A stretch of 64,000 nucleotides of DNA from Candidatus Limnocylindrales bacterium. Its GTDB lineage: Bacteria; Moduliflexota; Moduliflexia; Moduliflexales; JAUQPW01. This document shows, piece after piece, positions 9,393 to 20,021 of the stretch (positions are counted from its first letter, which is position 1; every line of letters starts with the position of its first letter). The notes under the pieces were generated by a model. That model had not been told where the DNA came from and did no database searches. It saw only the letters and a program-made list of their open reading frames with translations. Both the position numbers and the translations under genes were made by a program. Where the stretch lies: the NCBI GenBank assembly GCA_035559535.1, contig DATMBG010000022.1:285980-349979 (forward strand), in the 5' to 3' direction.

Positions 9393-9488
9393 ATGAAAGA
9401 GTTTGTAGCCGTTGTTCTCGGTCTTTTGATGGGGAGTACTATTGTACTTGTCAGTATTTCTATTGGATACCTGATAGCCTCTCACTGA
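9393..9488 (+). CDS. 31-residue single-pass membrane peptide
   Basis: A very short gene with a strong ribosome-binding site (AGGAGGG, 9379-9386 region) at ideal distance before the ATG at 9393. The product begins MKEFVAVVLGLLMG and is one hydrophobic helix flanked by charged or polar ends, finishing IASH. It starts 20 bases after the dehydrogenase stop on the same strand and ends 28 bases before the converging tRNA-Pro, so it may be the last gene of that transcript. I know no family. The ribosome-binding site and helix are seen directly; that it is expressed is inferred. Confidence 0.5.
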   Translation: MKEFVAVVLGLLMGSTIVLVSISIGYLIASH

Positions 9489-9516
9489 GGAAAGAGATGG
9501 GATTAAAAAAAGGGAA

Positions 9517-9592
<76 letters not shown>

Positions 9593-9637
9593 ATACTTTT
9601 TGAAAACAACCAGTACTCTATTTATTTGACCGGTATT

Positions 9638-10297
9638 CTACGTTTCCCAGCCGTACTTTCCGAGCAGTTTTACAAAGGTACATTGGCAAATCTTCTGGAC
9701 TTCGAAGGTATCGCCTTTTTTTGTAAAAACCTTCAGGTGTTGTAATAATTTATTTCCAATGGGAATAACCAGTCGACCCCCATCGACCAATTGTTCCAGA
9801 AGGGGTTTCGGGAGGTTTGGAGCACTGGCCGTAACGATGATCCCGTTATAAGGGGCATGTTCTTTCCAACCCAGGGTTCCATCGCCAACCTTAATAAGAA
9901 CGTTATAGTATCTTAAATAATCCAAAATTTTCCAGGCCTTTGTAGCCAGAGAGGGGAGACGTTCTATGGAAAAAACCTGATAAGCCAGTTCTGCCAGAAC
10001 AGCCGTCTGATAGGCAGAACCAGTCCCGATTTCTAAAATGCGGTCTTCGGGATCTATCTTCAAAGCCTGGGTCATGACTCCCACCATATAAGGTTGGGAA
10101 ATCGTCTGGTTTTCTCCTATAGGAAGGGGGTAATCATCATAGGCCCGATCTTGAAGTGCCTCCTCTACAAACAAATGCCTGGGGACTTTGGTCATTGCCG
10201 CAAGGACTCGGGCATCTTGAATTCCTCTCTGTATAAGCTGCTCCTCCACCATACGTTTCCGTGCTTTTTCAAAATCTACAATGGATAACCCGATCAT
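9638..10297 (-). CDS. pcm: Protein-L-isoaspartate O-methyltransferase
   Basis: This enzyme methylates L-isoaspartyl residues in age-damaged proteins using S-adenosylmethionine, starting their repair. At 219 residues its length is normal. The SAM-binding loop is LEIGTGSAYQTAVLA (motif I). VPRHLFVEEAL and NQTISQPYMVGVMT are typical of the family, the latter carrying the Ser/Gln active-site region, and DGTLGW is motif II. It is sandwiched between two tRNA-Pro genes on the same strand, an arrangement that suggests the three are transcribed together. No surE or nlpD gene, its usual neighbours in proteobacteria, is present. Confidence 0.93.
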   Translation of the reverse strand: MIGLSIVDFEKARKRMVEEQLIQRGIQDARVLAAMTKVPRHLFVEEALQDRAYDDYPLPIGENQTISQPYMVGVMTQALKIDPEDRILEIGTGSAYQTAVLAELAYQVFSIERLPSLATKAWKILDYLRYYNVLIKVGDGTLGWKEHAPYNGIIVTASAPNLPKPLLEQLVDGGRLVIPIGNKLLQHLKVFTKKGDTFEVQKICQCTFVKLLGKYGWET

Positions 10298-10336
10298 TTT
10301 ATCCTTTTTTTTAATCTATCCGGTCCTAAAAGTAAG

Positions 10337-10413
<77 letters not shown>

Positions 10414-10586
10414 ATAGAGTAATAGATTGGTGCTACCTCTGTAAAGCTATTTTAGGGTACACATCATACATTAAGTTGGTATTTTTATCCTGTCAAGTTC
10501 TTGCATTCCAAAATCTAGGGAATTAAATTTATTTGTCCGGTAAGATTTAGCTTTACAATTTTGAGTCCCGATGATAATTTCACCTT

Positions 10587-12893
10587 ATGCCCGGGCCGAT
10601 GATCCGCAAATTTCTGATTGTCTTTTCTATTTTCCTCTCTATAGGTGCAGGGGCGGCGGGAGGTATGCTCTATCTTTATTTACAAGATTTACCTCCCATA
10701 TCAAAGCTCGAGGAGTTCGAGCCAAGTCTTATTACCAGGGTATATTCCGAAGAAGGGGAGTTAATCGGAGAATTTTTTGAAGAAAGGCGTATTTTAGTCA
10801 ATTATGCCGATATTCCTAAGAACCTGATCAATGCCACCATTGCCAAGGAAGATCGGAGATTTTATCAACATCACGGTATTGACTTTTACGGAATTGCCCG
10901 GGCAGCCCTCGCCAACCTTAAATCCGGTAAGTCTAAAGAAGGCGCCAGCACCATTACCCAGCAATTGGCCCGGGTTTTGTTTTTAACCCCCGAAAAAAGG
11001 CTTGAACGGAAAATTAAAGAAATATTGCTGGCCCTTCAAATCGAAAAGAGGTACTCCAAAGAGGAGATTCTTCGTCTTTATTTTAACCAAATCTACTATG
11101 GTCACGGGGCCTATGGGGTAGAAGCGGCCGCACAAACTTATTTTAACAAAAGCGTTAAAGACTTAACCCTTGCAGAATGTGCCATGTTGGCGGGTCTTCC
11201 GAGATCTCCCAGGTATTACTCCCCCATCCTTTATCCAGAACGGGCCAAACAGCGACGAAAACAAGTCCTTGACTGGATGGTTAAAGAAGGGAAAATCTCA
11301 GAGGAAGAAGCCAGAAAGGCTGCGGAAGAACCTTTCAAGCAGAGAGTAGGACCTGTTCAAAAGCAAATCAATAAAGCTCCTTACTTTGTGGAATACGTTC
11401 GTCAGTATCTGGAGGATAAGTACGAGAGCCAGGCGGTTCATCGAAGTGGACTCAACGTTTATACCACCCTCAACTTAAAAATGCAGGAAGCCGCAGTGAA
11501 AGCTCTACAACAAGGACTTCGGGATCTGGATAAACGGCAGGGGTTCAGACCCCTCAAGCGGGATAAAACGGAGGAGGAATTGAAGGCGGAGCTGGAGAAA
11601 ATCCGGGAAGAGGAATGGGCTTCACCTCCCGAGATAAATCAGGTTCTTCACGGAATCGTAAAAGACGTCACGCCTAAGAAAGCAACGGTTCAAATGGGGA
11701 ATTACGTGGGTTCACTACCCCGGGAACGAATAGCTTGGACGGGTAGAACCTTGGAAGCTGTTCTTAAACCCAACGATCTCATTCTGGTCAAAGTCGTGGG
11801 AAAAGATGAGAAAACCGGTGAATTTATTCTGGCTTATGATCAAGAACCTCTGGTGGAGGGTGCTTTATTGGCCTTAGATCCCAGGACGGGTGCTATTAAG
11901 GCCATGGTCGGAGGTTATGATTTTTATGAAAGCAAGTTCAACCGGGCGACGCAGGCCCTACGGCAACCGGGCTCGGCCTTTAAGCCTTTTATCTATACAA
12001 CCGCCATCGAAAAAGGATATACGCCCGCCTCTAAAATTGAAGACTCCCCCTTTGTTCTTACTGATCCTCAAACCGGTAAGGAATGGCAGCCAGAAAATTA
12101 TACCCACCGATACTACGGACCTACCACGCTTCGGGTGGCCCTGGAACAATCCCGAAATGTCGTCGCCGCCAAGCTCTTGATGAAGGTGGGGATCCGTCAT
12201 GTGATCGATACAGCCCGAAGAATGGGCATCACCAGTGTTTTAAGTCCTTATCCTTCCCTCGCTCTGGGCAGTTCTGAAGTAACTCTGTTGGAAATGGTCT
12301 CAGCCTACAGCATTTTCGCCAACCAGGGTATCTTGATGGAACCCATCTTTATAACCAAAATTACCGATCGGAACGGTAAAGTTATCGAGGAAAATATGGG
12401 AAGGGCCCAAGAAGTTCTCTCCGAATCTACCGCTGCCATCATGGTTTCTATGCTGAAAGGAGTTATTGAAAGAGGGACGGCTAAAAAAGCCAAAGTTCTT
12501 AATCGACCTCTGGCCGGTAAGACCGGAACCACCAACGATTATACCGATGCCTGGTTTATCGGTTTTTCTCCAAACCTTGTCGCAGGGGTCTGGGTCGGGT
12601 TTGACGAAAAGAAAAAGCTGGGCAAAGATGAAACCGGAGGAAAAGCCGCCCTTCCTATCTGGATCGCCTTCATGAAAGAAGCTCTGGCCGAAGAACCGGT
12701 TGAGGATTTTCCCATTCCAGATAGTGTCAGAGTTGTCAAGATGGATGCAGTATCCGGCCTGTTAGCCAACGGAGCCTGCGAAGGAAATATGGTCCTTCAG
12801 GCTTTTAAAAAGGGAACCGAGCCTAAAGAATTTTGTGGTTACAGCTTTGAACCTGAGGATTTTTCTAACGCAACCTCCTACGAAGCGGACTGA
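10587..12893 (+). CDS. mrcA: Class A penicillin-binding protein (PBP1A type)
   Basis: A bifunctional peptidoglycan synthase of 768 residues, anchored in the inner membrane by one N-terminal helix (residues 7-32). The glycosyltransferase domain (about 60-235) shows KEDRRFYQHHGID with the catalytic Glu, then GASTITQQLARVLFL and RKIKEILLALQIEKRYSK. The transpeptidase domain (about 420-690) has the three penicillin-binding motifs: SAFK (Ser nucleophile), SRN and KTGTT. Between them lies an OB-like insert (residues 355-420), a feature of PBP1A. An ATG four codons further in is an alternative start. A 31-bp perfect inverted repeat follows directly and probably ends transcription from both this gene and the converging gap. 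Confidence 0.93.
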   Translation: MPGPMIRKFLIVFSIFLSIGAGAAGGMLYLYLQDLPPISKLEEFEPSLITRVYSEEGELIGEFFEERRILVNYADIPKNLINATIAKEDRRFYQHHGIDFYGIARAALANLKSGKSKEGASTITQQLARVLFLTPEKRLERKIKEILLALQIEKRYSKEEILRLYFNQIYYGHGAYGVEAAAQTYFNKSVKDLTLAECAMLAGLPRSPRYYSPILYPERAKQRRKQVLDWMVKEGKISEEEARKAAEEPFKQRVGPVQKQINKAPYFVEYVRQYLEDKYESQAVHRSGLNVYTTLNLKMQEAAVKALQQGLRDLDKRQGFRPLKRDKTEEELKAELEKIREEEWASPPEINQVLHGIVKDVTPKKATVQMGNYVGSLPRERIAWTGRTLEAVLKPNDLILVKVVGKDEKTGEFILAYDQEPLVEGALLALDPRTGAIKAMVGGYDFYESKFNRATQALRQPGSAFKPFIYTTAIEKGYTPASKIEDSPFVLTDPQTGKEWQPENYTHRYYGPTTLRVALEQSRNVVAAKLLMKVGIRHVIDTARRMGITSVLSPYPSLALGSSEVTLLEMVSAYSIFANQGILMEPIFITKITDRNGKVIEENMGRAQEVLSESTAAIMVSMLKGVIERGTAKKAKVLNRPLAGKTGTTNDYTDAWFIGFSPNLVAGVWVGFDEKKKLGKDETGGKAALPIWIAFMKEALAEEPVEDFPIPDSVRVVKMDAVSGLLANGACEGNMVLQAFKKGTEPKEFCGYSFEPEDFSNATSYEAD

Positions 12894-12909
12894 TCAAAGT
12901 ATAGAAGTG

Positions 12910-12991
12910 TGGGAGTGTGGGAGTGTGGGGGTATGGGAGTGTGGAAAGTAAAGTGTTCATACTCCCATACCCCCACACTCCCACACTCCCA
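12910..12991. repeat. 31-bp perfect inverted repeat, family A, copy 1
   Basis: Bases 12910-12940 are the exact reverse complement of 12961-12991, with the core GTGTGGGGGTATGGGAG. The 20-base loop is GTGGAAAGTAAAGTGTTCAT. Another copy at 14073-14195 carries the same loop in reverse orientation, so the two copies bracket the gap gene. Lying between converging genes, this copy could act as a two-way terminator although it lacks a T run. Confidence 0.9.
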
Positions 12992-13047
12992 TACCCCCAT
13001 TACTTTCCCTAGTCCTTCATGGATAAAATCCATAACTTCCGAGCTTT

Positions 13048-14049
<1,002 letters not shown>

Positions 14050-14072
14050 CTAACCTTCCTATTTAGCGTAAG

Positions 14073-14195
14073 GAGTATAGGCGTGGGGAAGTGTGGGAGT
14101 ATGGGGGTATGAACACTTTACTTTCCACACTTCCATACCCCCGCACTCCCACACTTCCATACTCCCATACTTCCATGCTCCCCTACTTCCACACG
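14073..14195. repeat. Family A repeat, copy 2 (inverted relative to copy 1)
   Basis: The 20 bases 14109-14128 are the exact reverse complement of the loop of copy 1 (12941-12960). They are flanked by the same GTGTGGGAGTATGGGGG-type arms, here degenerate and with an extra run of CTTCCATACTCCC words to 14195. It fills the gap-glyA spacer. Confidence 0.85.
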
Positions 14196-14207
14196 CCCCT
14201 ACCGCCT

Positions 14208-15458
14208 TTATCCTTTGTTAAATTCTGGATATAGAGGAAACTGGGAACACAATTCTCGGACCTCCCCGGCGACTCTCTTTTGCAGATCCACGTTGGTAAC
14301 ATCCTGAAGCACAGCAGCAATCCATCTTGCGATCTGGATACATTCTGCTTCTTTCATGCCTCGCGTGGTGATAGCGGGGGTTCCGATCCGAATACCACTG
14401 GTTACGAAGGGGCTCTGGGTTTCAAAGGGTACCGTATTTTTATTAACCGTAATTCCCGCCTGGTCTAAAGCCTTTTCTGCCTCCTTACCGGTTAGATTTT
14501 TATTGGTCAGATTGACCAACATCAGATGATTATCGGTACCTCCGGAGACGAGTCGAAATCCATGCCGCTTGAGCTCTTCGGCCATAGCCTTGGCATTTTT
14601 TACAATCTGCTCTTGATATTTGCGGAACTCCTCGGTCATGGCTTCTTTCAAAGCCACGGCCTTGGCCGCAATGACATGCATTAAGGGTCCTCCCTGCATT
14701 CCAGGAAAAACATTTTTATCGATGATCTGGGCAAATTCCTGTTTGCAGAGAATCATCCCACCCCGGGGACCTCGAAGGGTTTTATGGGTCGTTGTAGTAA
14801 CAAATTCCGAATAGGGGATAGGACTTGGATGCATCTTACCTACAATTAGTCCGGCGATATGGGCAATATCCGCCATTACATAGGCTCCAACTTCATCGGC
14901 GATTTCCCGGAATTTTGCAAAATCGATGATTCGGGGATAAGCACTGGCCCCTACAACGATCAGCCTGGGTCTATACTCCCTGGCCAGATCGCGAACCTGC
15001 TTGAAATCGATCTGTTCGGTTTCCTTATCCACTCCGTAAAAAACCACCTGGAAATATTTTCCCGAAAAGTTAACCGGACTCCCATGGGTCAAATGCCCAC
15101 CGTGGGATAAGTTCATCCCCAGAATGGTATCGCCGGGTTTTAATACGGCAAAATAGACTTCCATGTTAGCTTGAGATCCCGAGTGGGGTTGTACGTTCAC
15201 ATGATCGGCTCCGAAGAGTTGCTTGGCACGCTGAATGGCCAAACTTTCGGCTATGTCCACAAACTCACATCCCCCGTAATATCGTTTCCCCGGGTAACCC
15301 TCTGCATATTTATTGGTCATAATGGATCCCTGGGCCTCCAATACCGCCGGGCTCGTAAAGTTTTCCGATGCTATCAACTCCAGTTTCGTACGCTGTCTTT
15401 CGATTTCCCGCTCTATAGCCGTTGCAATCTCCGGATCAACTTCCCTTAAAAATTTCAT
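14208..15458 (-). CDS. glyA: Serine hydroxymethyltransferase
   Basis: This PLP enzyme interconverts serine and glycine while loading tetrahydrofolate with a one-carbon unit. The 416-residue length is typical. Motifs are [17 protein letters not shown] at the N-terminus, [15 protein letters not shown], and the PLP-binding Lys in [26 protein letters not shown] near residue 325 and the C-terminal [12 protein letters not shown] contact folate and substrate. It follows rpiB (gap about 100 bases, filled by TTGTCC words) on the same strand, the rpiB-glyA order found in many bacteria. nrdR, which often completes that cluster, lies elsewhere in the window, at 40977. Confidence 0.96.
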   Translation of the reverse strand: MKFLREVDPEIATAIEREIERQRTKLELIASENFTSPAVLEAQGSIMTNKYAEGYPGKRYYGGCEFVDIAESLAIQRAKQLFGADHVNVQPHSGSQANMEVYFAVLKPGDTILGMNLSHGGHLTHGSPVNFSGKYFQVVFYGVDKETEQIDFKQVRDLAREYRPRLIVVGASAYPRIIDFAKFREIADEVGAYVMADIAHIAGLIVGKMHPSPIPYSEFVTTTTHKTLRGPRGGMILCKQEFAQIIDKNVFPGMQGGPLMHVIAAKAVALKEAMTEEFRKYQEQIVKNAKAMAEELKRHGFRLVSGGTDNHLMLVNLTNKNLTGKEAEKALDQAGITVNKNTVPFETQSPFVTSGIRIGTPAITTRGMKEAECIQIARWIAAVLQDVTNVDLQKRVAGEVRELCSQFPLYPEFNKG

Positions 15459-15558
15459 CTCTATCCCTTATCTCTTGTCCATTGTCCGTTTTTCATTGTA
15501 GGAGCAAGGGATCGGTCACCTGCCTTACAACGAATCCCGGACTACAGACAACAGATCA

Positions 15559-16008
15559 TCACATATTTTCTTCTATAAGTTTTTCAATTTTTTCTAACCT
15601 TTTAGAATGTCGCCCGCCTTCAAATTCCGTACTCAGCCAGATTTTTACCATCTCCCGGGCCAATCCTTTACCCACCACCCGACCCCCCATAATCAAAATA
15701 TTGGCATCGTTATGTTCCCGGCTCATGCGGGCTGTATAGAGGTCCTGACAAAGGGCTGCCCGAACCCCCTTTAACCTTCCGGCGACAATGGACATACCGA
15801 TTCCCGTTCCACAAATGAGAATACCCCGATCTACCTCTTTTCTGGCAACAGACCGGGCCACTTTAATCCCGAAATCGGGATAATCTACCGACCGGGTATC
15901 ATAAGTTCCATGGTCGATAACTTCATGACCTCCCAGCTCTTTAAGATAAGCTTTAATTTCTTCTTTGAGCTCAAAGCCTGCATGGTCACTTCCAATAGCT
16001 ATTTTCAT
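15559..16008 (-). CDS. rpiB: Ribose-5-phosphate isomerase B
   Basis: RpiB interconverts ribose 5-phosphate and ribulose 5-phosphate in the pentose phosphate pathway. The 149-residue protein starts [16 protein letters not shown], the phosphate-binding start of the RpiB/LacAB family. The catalytic Cys lies in [11 protein letters not shown], and [15 protein letters not shown] supplies further active-site residues. The gene is the first of the rpiB-glyA pair on the reverse strand. Upstream lies a 480-base region without genes. Confidence 0.94.
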   Translation of the reverse strand: MKIAIGSDHAGFELKEEIKAYLKELGGHEVIDHGTYDTRSVDYPDFGIKVARSVARKEVDRGILICGTGIGMSIVAGRLKGVRAALCQDLYTARMSREHNDANILIMGGRVVGKGLAREMVKIWLSTEFEGGRHSKRLEKIEKLIEENM

Positions 16009-16506
16009 ATTCTAAAGGATACCCACAGCCCTGAGGACTGTCAAGAGTTTTAATCGTTGTCCGTGTAAAAGGACTACAGGGATTGAAACGAGATATACCC
16101 GGGTCCTTTTTAACAGGCAAAAGAAGAATTCCCTTTACCTCCCCTACACGCCAGGTCAAGCTGAAAAGCCCCTCAGGGGCGAACTGTCGGTAGCCTCCGA
16201 TGTAAATCGGGGGATTCAATCATTCAGAATTTTTTCAAGCTCCGTGGCAGCGGCCTGTTAACTGGAGGGGGGATGGGGGGTGTTCAGACAGAAAAAGTGA
16301 CACCTACTAAATTGGTATAGTTACCCGACATCCATTTTTGTTGACAGGCGCCTCAAAATATGGGAAAAAATAAAAGAAGAGGTCCCATAATCCTTGTCAG
16401 GCTGTAGGACGGTTACACAGCTTCTTCACCTCCTGATTTTCCTTCCCCTAAGCAAGGGCGAGGGGAACAGGAGATAAGGGAGGCAATTTCGATGAGGAAG
16501 GAGAAC
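16009..16506. other. Gene-free spacer with mobile-element-like remnants
   Basis: No convincing gene lies here. Two items stand out. Bases 16056-16089 end in GGACTACAGGGATTGAAAC, which resembles the 3' end of many type I CRISPR repeats, but only one copy exists. At 16168-16180 GCCCCTCAGGGGC is a perfect hairpin, and at 16194-16213 CCTCCGAT pairs with ATCGGGGG; hairpins like these occur at the right end of IS200/IS605-type TnpB elements. No tnpB frame is recognisable. The stretch 16436-16480 has GC-rich words of the kind seen at 17480-17630. Confidence 0.4.
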
Positions 16507-17424
16507 ATGACCTTGGCCTTGCCGCTTGTCATAAGGGAATCTCAAGGTCTTTATCGTTCCAAGATCCCCATTGGCTGTACAAGAACCTGCTTGTGCCCAT
16601 CCAATCATATAAACTGCCTGACGGCAAAGGAGTGGATCAAATGCCAGCTTGGGATTTGGCAATTCTTTTATGAGGGTGGGGATATTCGTGACAAAAACGT
16701 CCATCCGGCGACATTCCCGATTGCCCTTTCCAAAAGGGTCATCGGTCTCTTTACACACGAAGGTGAACTTGTCCTCGACCCATTCGTAGGAAGTGGTACG
16801 ACCCTTGTGACGGCAAGAGATTTGAATCGAAATGCCATAGGCTTTGACCTCCAAGAAAAGTATATTAATCTTTGCATTGAACGCCTGGCTTCTGGTAATT
16901 TGTTCAACCGTGCTCAACAATTAGCCGTTCAAGATGATGCAAGAAACATCCCGGCCTACCTGAACCCCGAAACGGTCAGTCTGATTTGGACCTCTCCACC
17001 TTATGCTAATCTATTAAATAGAAAACGCCTCAATAAATCCAGACGTGACCGACGCAATGAACAGTTTGGAAGGATCGAACAGTACTCACAAGATCCGCGG
17101 GACTTAGGCACCATGCCCCTTGAAGAGTATACGAAAGCTATGGGGGACATTTTCGAAGCCTTGCTGCCTTTGCTCAGACCCAAGGCGCATTGCGTTATCA
17201 ACGTCCCGGACATGTGGTGGGAAGATCGGCGTATCACCCTTCACGTTGCTCTCATTGAAGAGTTACGAAAGCGAGGGTATGAACTCAGGAATATCATCAT
17301 TTGGGATAAAACGAATATTGTGAACAAGATAGGTATATTCGGTTGGCCGAGCAATTATATTACTATGGGGACAACGTTTGAGTATCTCTTGGATTTCTGG
17401 AGGCCACCGAATGGAACTCTATAA
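16507..17424 (+). CDS. Orphan DNA methyltransferase (N6-adenine or N4-cytosine type)
   Basis: A SAM-dependent methyltransferase acting on exocyclic amino groups in DNA. The SAM-binding motif I is VLDPFVGSGTTLV (about residue 90) and the catalytic motif IV is TSPPYANLL (about residue 160). Motif I therefore precedes motif IV. The stretch HPATFPIALSKRVIGLFT before motif I is the usual lead-in to it. Catalytic motif SPPY fits N4-cytosine or N6-adenine methylation. I chose the ATG at 16507 because AAGGAG lies just before it; an ATG at 16492 would add five residues. No restriction endonuclease gene adjoins, so it looks like a solitary methylase, possibly regulatory or a remnant of a lost system. 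Confidence 0.82.
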   Translation: MTLALPLVIRESQGLYRSKIPIGCTRTCLCPSNHINCLTAKEWIKCQLGIWQFFYEGGDIRDKNVHPATFPIALSKRVIGLFTHEGELVLDPFVGSGTTLVTARDLNRNAIGFDLQEKYINLCIERLASGNLFNRAQQLAVQDDARNIPAYLNPETVSLIWTSPPYANLLNRKRLNKSRRDRRNEQFGRIEQYSQDPRDLGTMPLEEYTKAMGDIFEALLPLLRPKAHCVINVPDMWWEDRRITLHVALIEELRKRGYELRNIIIWDKTNIVNKIGIFGWPSNYITMGTTFEYLLDFWRPPNGTL

Positions 17425-17477
17425 AAGATGAACTGATAGACATAGGGCTTTGTTTACTTAGTTTTACTTGACTTTTA

Positions 17478-17632
17478 AACGGCCCTCACCCCCGGCCCCT
17501 CTAACCTCCCCCTCACCCTCTCCACTTGTGGAGAGGAGGTGGGGGGGGTTAGGGGGGATTAGGGAGTTGATCTGGGGATTTGCCGGCTCCCCTCTCCCAC
17601 GCTGTGGGAGAGGGGCCGGGGGGAGGGGAAAT
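17478..17632. repeat. GC-rich hairpin cluster (ctctcccac words)
   Basis: CCCCTCTCCCAC at 17589-17600 and GTGGGAGAGGGG after a GCT loop form a perfect 12-bp hairpin. Upstream, CTCTCCAC-TTGT-GGAGAG and long C and G runs (ccccctcaccctc, ggaggtggggggg) form a second, imperfect one. The same words occur at 59763-59880 and 62222-62290. Confidence 0.75.
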
Positions 17633-17668
17633 CAGACAGCTTTTTCAATAAAATCATAGGGAGAGAAT

Positions 17669-18091
17669 ATGGAGAGAAAAAACATATCAACGGGAACTCC
17701 TTGGGAACCGATAGTAGGATATTCCCGGGCCGTCCGGATAGGGCCCTTTGTCCACATATCGGGAACGACCGCCACCGATGAAACCGGTCGAATCATAGGC
17801 CTGGGGGATCCTTACGCCCAGACCGTCCAGGCCCTTCGAAATATTGAATCAGCTCTACGCCAGGCCGGAGCCGGCTTAAAGGATGTGGTTCGTACCCGGA
17901 TTTATGTGGTCAATATCCAGGATTGGGAGAAAATCGGGAAAGCCCATGGAGAATTCTTCCGTGAAATTCGACCGGCTACCAGTATGGTAGAAGTAAGCCG
18001 ATTAATTGCTCCGGAGATGCTGGTGGAGATCGAAGCAGATGCTTTTATTTCAGAAGGAGGGCAGGAAGGGTCTTCTGCCGAGACACTTTAA
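17669..18091 (+). CDS. RidA/YjgF-family protein
   Basis: RidA proteins hydrolyse reactive enamine/imine intermediates made by PLP enzymes; other subfamilies have other, partly unknown roles. The 140-residue protein has the trimer-forming fold pattern: [14 protein letters not shown] near the N-terminus, [20 protein letters not shown] in the middle and VRTRIYV. The C-terminal signature of true RidA contains Arg in the R-P-x-R motif. Here [12 protein letters not shown] keeps RPATS, and the following LVEIEADAF is typical. The C-terminal tail of about 12 residues is extra. The start has a reasonable upstream AGGGAGAG. It sits 118 bases before methylmalonyl-CoA mutase on the same strand. Confidence 0.85.
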   Translation: MERKNISTGTPWEPIVGYSRAVRIGPFVHISGTTATDETGRIIGLGDPYAQTVQALRNIESALRQAGAGLKDVVRTRIYVVNIQDWEKIGKAHGEFFREIRPATSMVEVSRLIAPEMLVEIEADAFISEGGQEGSSAETL

Positions 18092-18209
18092 GCTGCCTTT
18101 ATAAATTGCAGGATTTATCAGAAATCCTGACCGGGGATGGCCACCTTCGGCAGGCGGGTTTTTGGGCGTTGGGGCTCGAAGATACGTCTGAAGGGGCGGA
18201 CATCCAGAA

Positions 18210-19895
18210 ATGAGATCCATGTACGACCTCATCAAGTTAAATGAACTTAAAAAAGCTAAAGAAACCTGGGAAACTAACCTATCCAAGAAACTCGCACAGA
18301 CGCCTGAAAGGAAAAAAGAATTTAAGACTCCCTCCGGGATTGAAATGAAGCGGGTTTTTACCCCGGAAGATATCCAGGATCTGGACTATCTGGAAAATCT
18401 AAACTTCCCCGGCAGTTACCCTTTTACCCGAGGCGTTCAGCCGACCATGTACCGGGGACGGCTCTGGACCATGCGGCAATATGCCGGATTTGCCACGGCA
18501 GAGGAGTCCAATAAACGTTACCGGTATCTGCTGGAACAGGGCCAGACCGGATTAAGTATCGCTTTCGATCTTCCCACCCAGATGGGATATGATTCTGATG
18601 ATCCTCGGGCTTTTGGAGAAGTGGGAAAAGTCGGGGTAGCTATTGATTCTCTGGAAGATATGGAAATTTTATTGAAGGGAATCCCTTTAGATAAGGTCAG
18701 CACTTCTATGACCATCAACTCCACAGCAGCTATTCTTTTAGCTATGTATATCGCCGTAGCAGAAAAGCAGGGGGTTCCCTCGGAAAAACTGCGGGGAACG
18801 ATTCAGAACGATTTACTGAAAGAATATATTGCCCGAGGTACCTATATTTACCCCCCGGAACCCTCCATGCGGATTATTACCGACATCTTTGCCTTTGCCA
18901 AAGACCACGTTCCCAATTGGAACACCATCAGCATCAGCGGGTACCATATTCGGGAAGCCGGAGCCACGGCAGTTCAAGAAGTTGCTTTTACCTTAGCCAA
19001 CGGAATTGCTTACGTAGAAGCAGCTCTCAAAGCGGGTCTGGCGGTAGATGATTTTGCTCCTCAACTCTCATTTTTCTTTAATGTCCACAATAACTTCCTG
19101 GAAGAAGTAGCCAAGTTTCGGGCAGCTCGAAGGATGTGGGCCAGGATTATGAAAGAGCGTTTCAAAGCCCAAGATCCGAGGTCCATGATGCTACGATTCC
19201 ATGCCCAAACGGCCGGAAGTTCTCTGACGGCGCAGCAGCCAGATAATAATGTAGTACGGGTAGCTTTACAGGCCCTGGCAGCTGTTTTCGGTGGTGCCCA
19301 ATCCCTCCATACCAATTCCCGAGATGAAGCTTTGGCCCTTCCCACCGAAGACTCTGTACGTATCGCCCTGAGAACGCAACAAATCATTGCTTATGAAACA
19401 GGCGTGGCGGATACCGTTGATCCCCTGGCCGGTTCTTACACCATAGAAGCCCTTACCTGTGAAATTGAAACACGGGCCTGGGCCTACCTTCATAAAATCG
19501 ATGAGCTGGGAGGTATGATCCGGGCCATCGAATCCGGATATGTCCAGAGGGAAATCCAGGAAAGTGCCTACCAGTACCAAAAAAGTATTGAAAATAAAGA
19601 ACAAATTATCGTAGGGGTTAATGAGTTTGTCATGGAAGAACGGATACCCTTTGAGATTCTCAAACTCGATCCGGAGTTGGAAAAAGCCCAGGTGCGGCGG
19701 GTTCAAGAGCTCCGGAAGCGTCGAGATAATGAAGCGGTTAAATCGGCTCTAACCCGTTTAAAACAGGTCGCCCAGGGAACCGATAACCTCATGCCTGCAA
19801 TCCTGGATGCGGTTAAATGCTATACCACCCTGGGAGAGATCTCCCATGCTTTACGGGAAGTGTTTGGAGAGTATCACGAATCGATTGTATTTTAA
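18210..19895 (+). CDS. mcmA1: Methylmalonyl-CoA mutase, large (catalytic) subunit without B12 domain
   Basis: This subunit catalyses the radical interconversion of methylmalonyl-CoA and succinyl-CoA. At 561 residues it contains only the TIM-barrel catalytic part; the cobalamin-binding domain is a separate protein in this archaeal/actinobacterial-like arrangement and is not in the window. Motifs: [21 protein letters not shown] with the substrate Tyr, [31 protein letters not shown] (catalytic His), and [16 protein letters not shown]. The start may be the ATG at 18210 or the one three codons later. Together with the class II ribonucleotide reductase it indicates dependence on adenosylcobalamin. 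A repeat-like spacer follows. Confidence 0.94.
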   Translation: MRSMYDLIKLNELKKAKETWETNLSKKLAQTPERKKEFKTPSGIEMKRVFTPEDIQDLDYLENLNFPGSYPFTRGVQPTMYRGRLWTMRQYAGFATAEESNKRYRYLLEQGQTGLSIAFDLPTQMGYDSDDPRAFGEVGKVGVAIDSLEDMEILLKGIPLDKVSTSMTINSTAAILLAMYIAVAEKQGVPSEKLRGTIQNDLLKEYIARGTYIYPPEPSMRIITDIFAFAKDHVPNWNTISISGYHIREAGATAVQEVAFTLANGIAYVEAALKAGLAVDDFAPQLSFFFNVHNNFLEEVAKFRAARRMWARIMKERFKAQDPRSMMLRFHAQTAGSSLTAQQPDNNVVRVALQALAAVFGGAQSLHTNSRDEALALPTEDSVRIALRTQQIIAYETGVADTVDPLAGSYTIEALTCEIETRAWAYLHKIDELGGMIRAIESGYVQREIQESAYQYQKSIENKEQIIVGVNEFVMEERIPFEILKLDPELEKAQVRRVQELRKRRDNEAVKSALTRLKQVAQGTDNLMPAILDAVKCYTTLGEISHALREVFGEYHESIVF

Positions 19896-19907
19896 GGGGA
19901 ATATTGT

Positions 19908-19970
19908 CTATGGCCCGAGGTCCAGGGTTGATAGGACCTCCCATGGACCACGGATCATAGACCACAGACC
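19908..19970. repeat. Word-like repeat (ccatggacca / agaccacagacc)
   Basis: The words GGTCCAGGG, CCATGGACCACGGATCAT and AGACCACAGACC fill the spacer between the mutase and the pseudouridine synthase and run up to the first codons of the latter. There is no AUG, GUG or UUG in the expected place for the synthase start. Confidence 0.4.
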
Positions 19971-20021
19971 ATTAAACAGAGTTTTACCCTTCGCGTTCTC
20001 GATTCAGATGCCCATCAACGG

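Noticed and set aside
16056..16089. CRISPR array
   Set aside because: Only one repeat-like string exists, with no spacers and no cas genes nearby.
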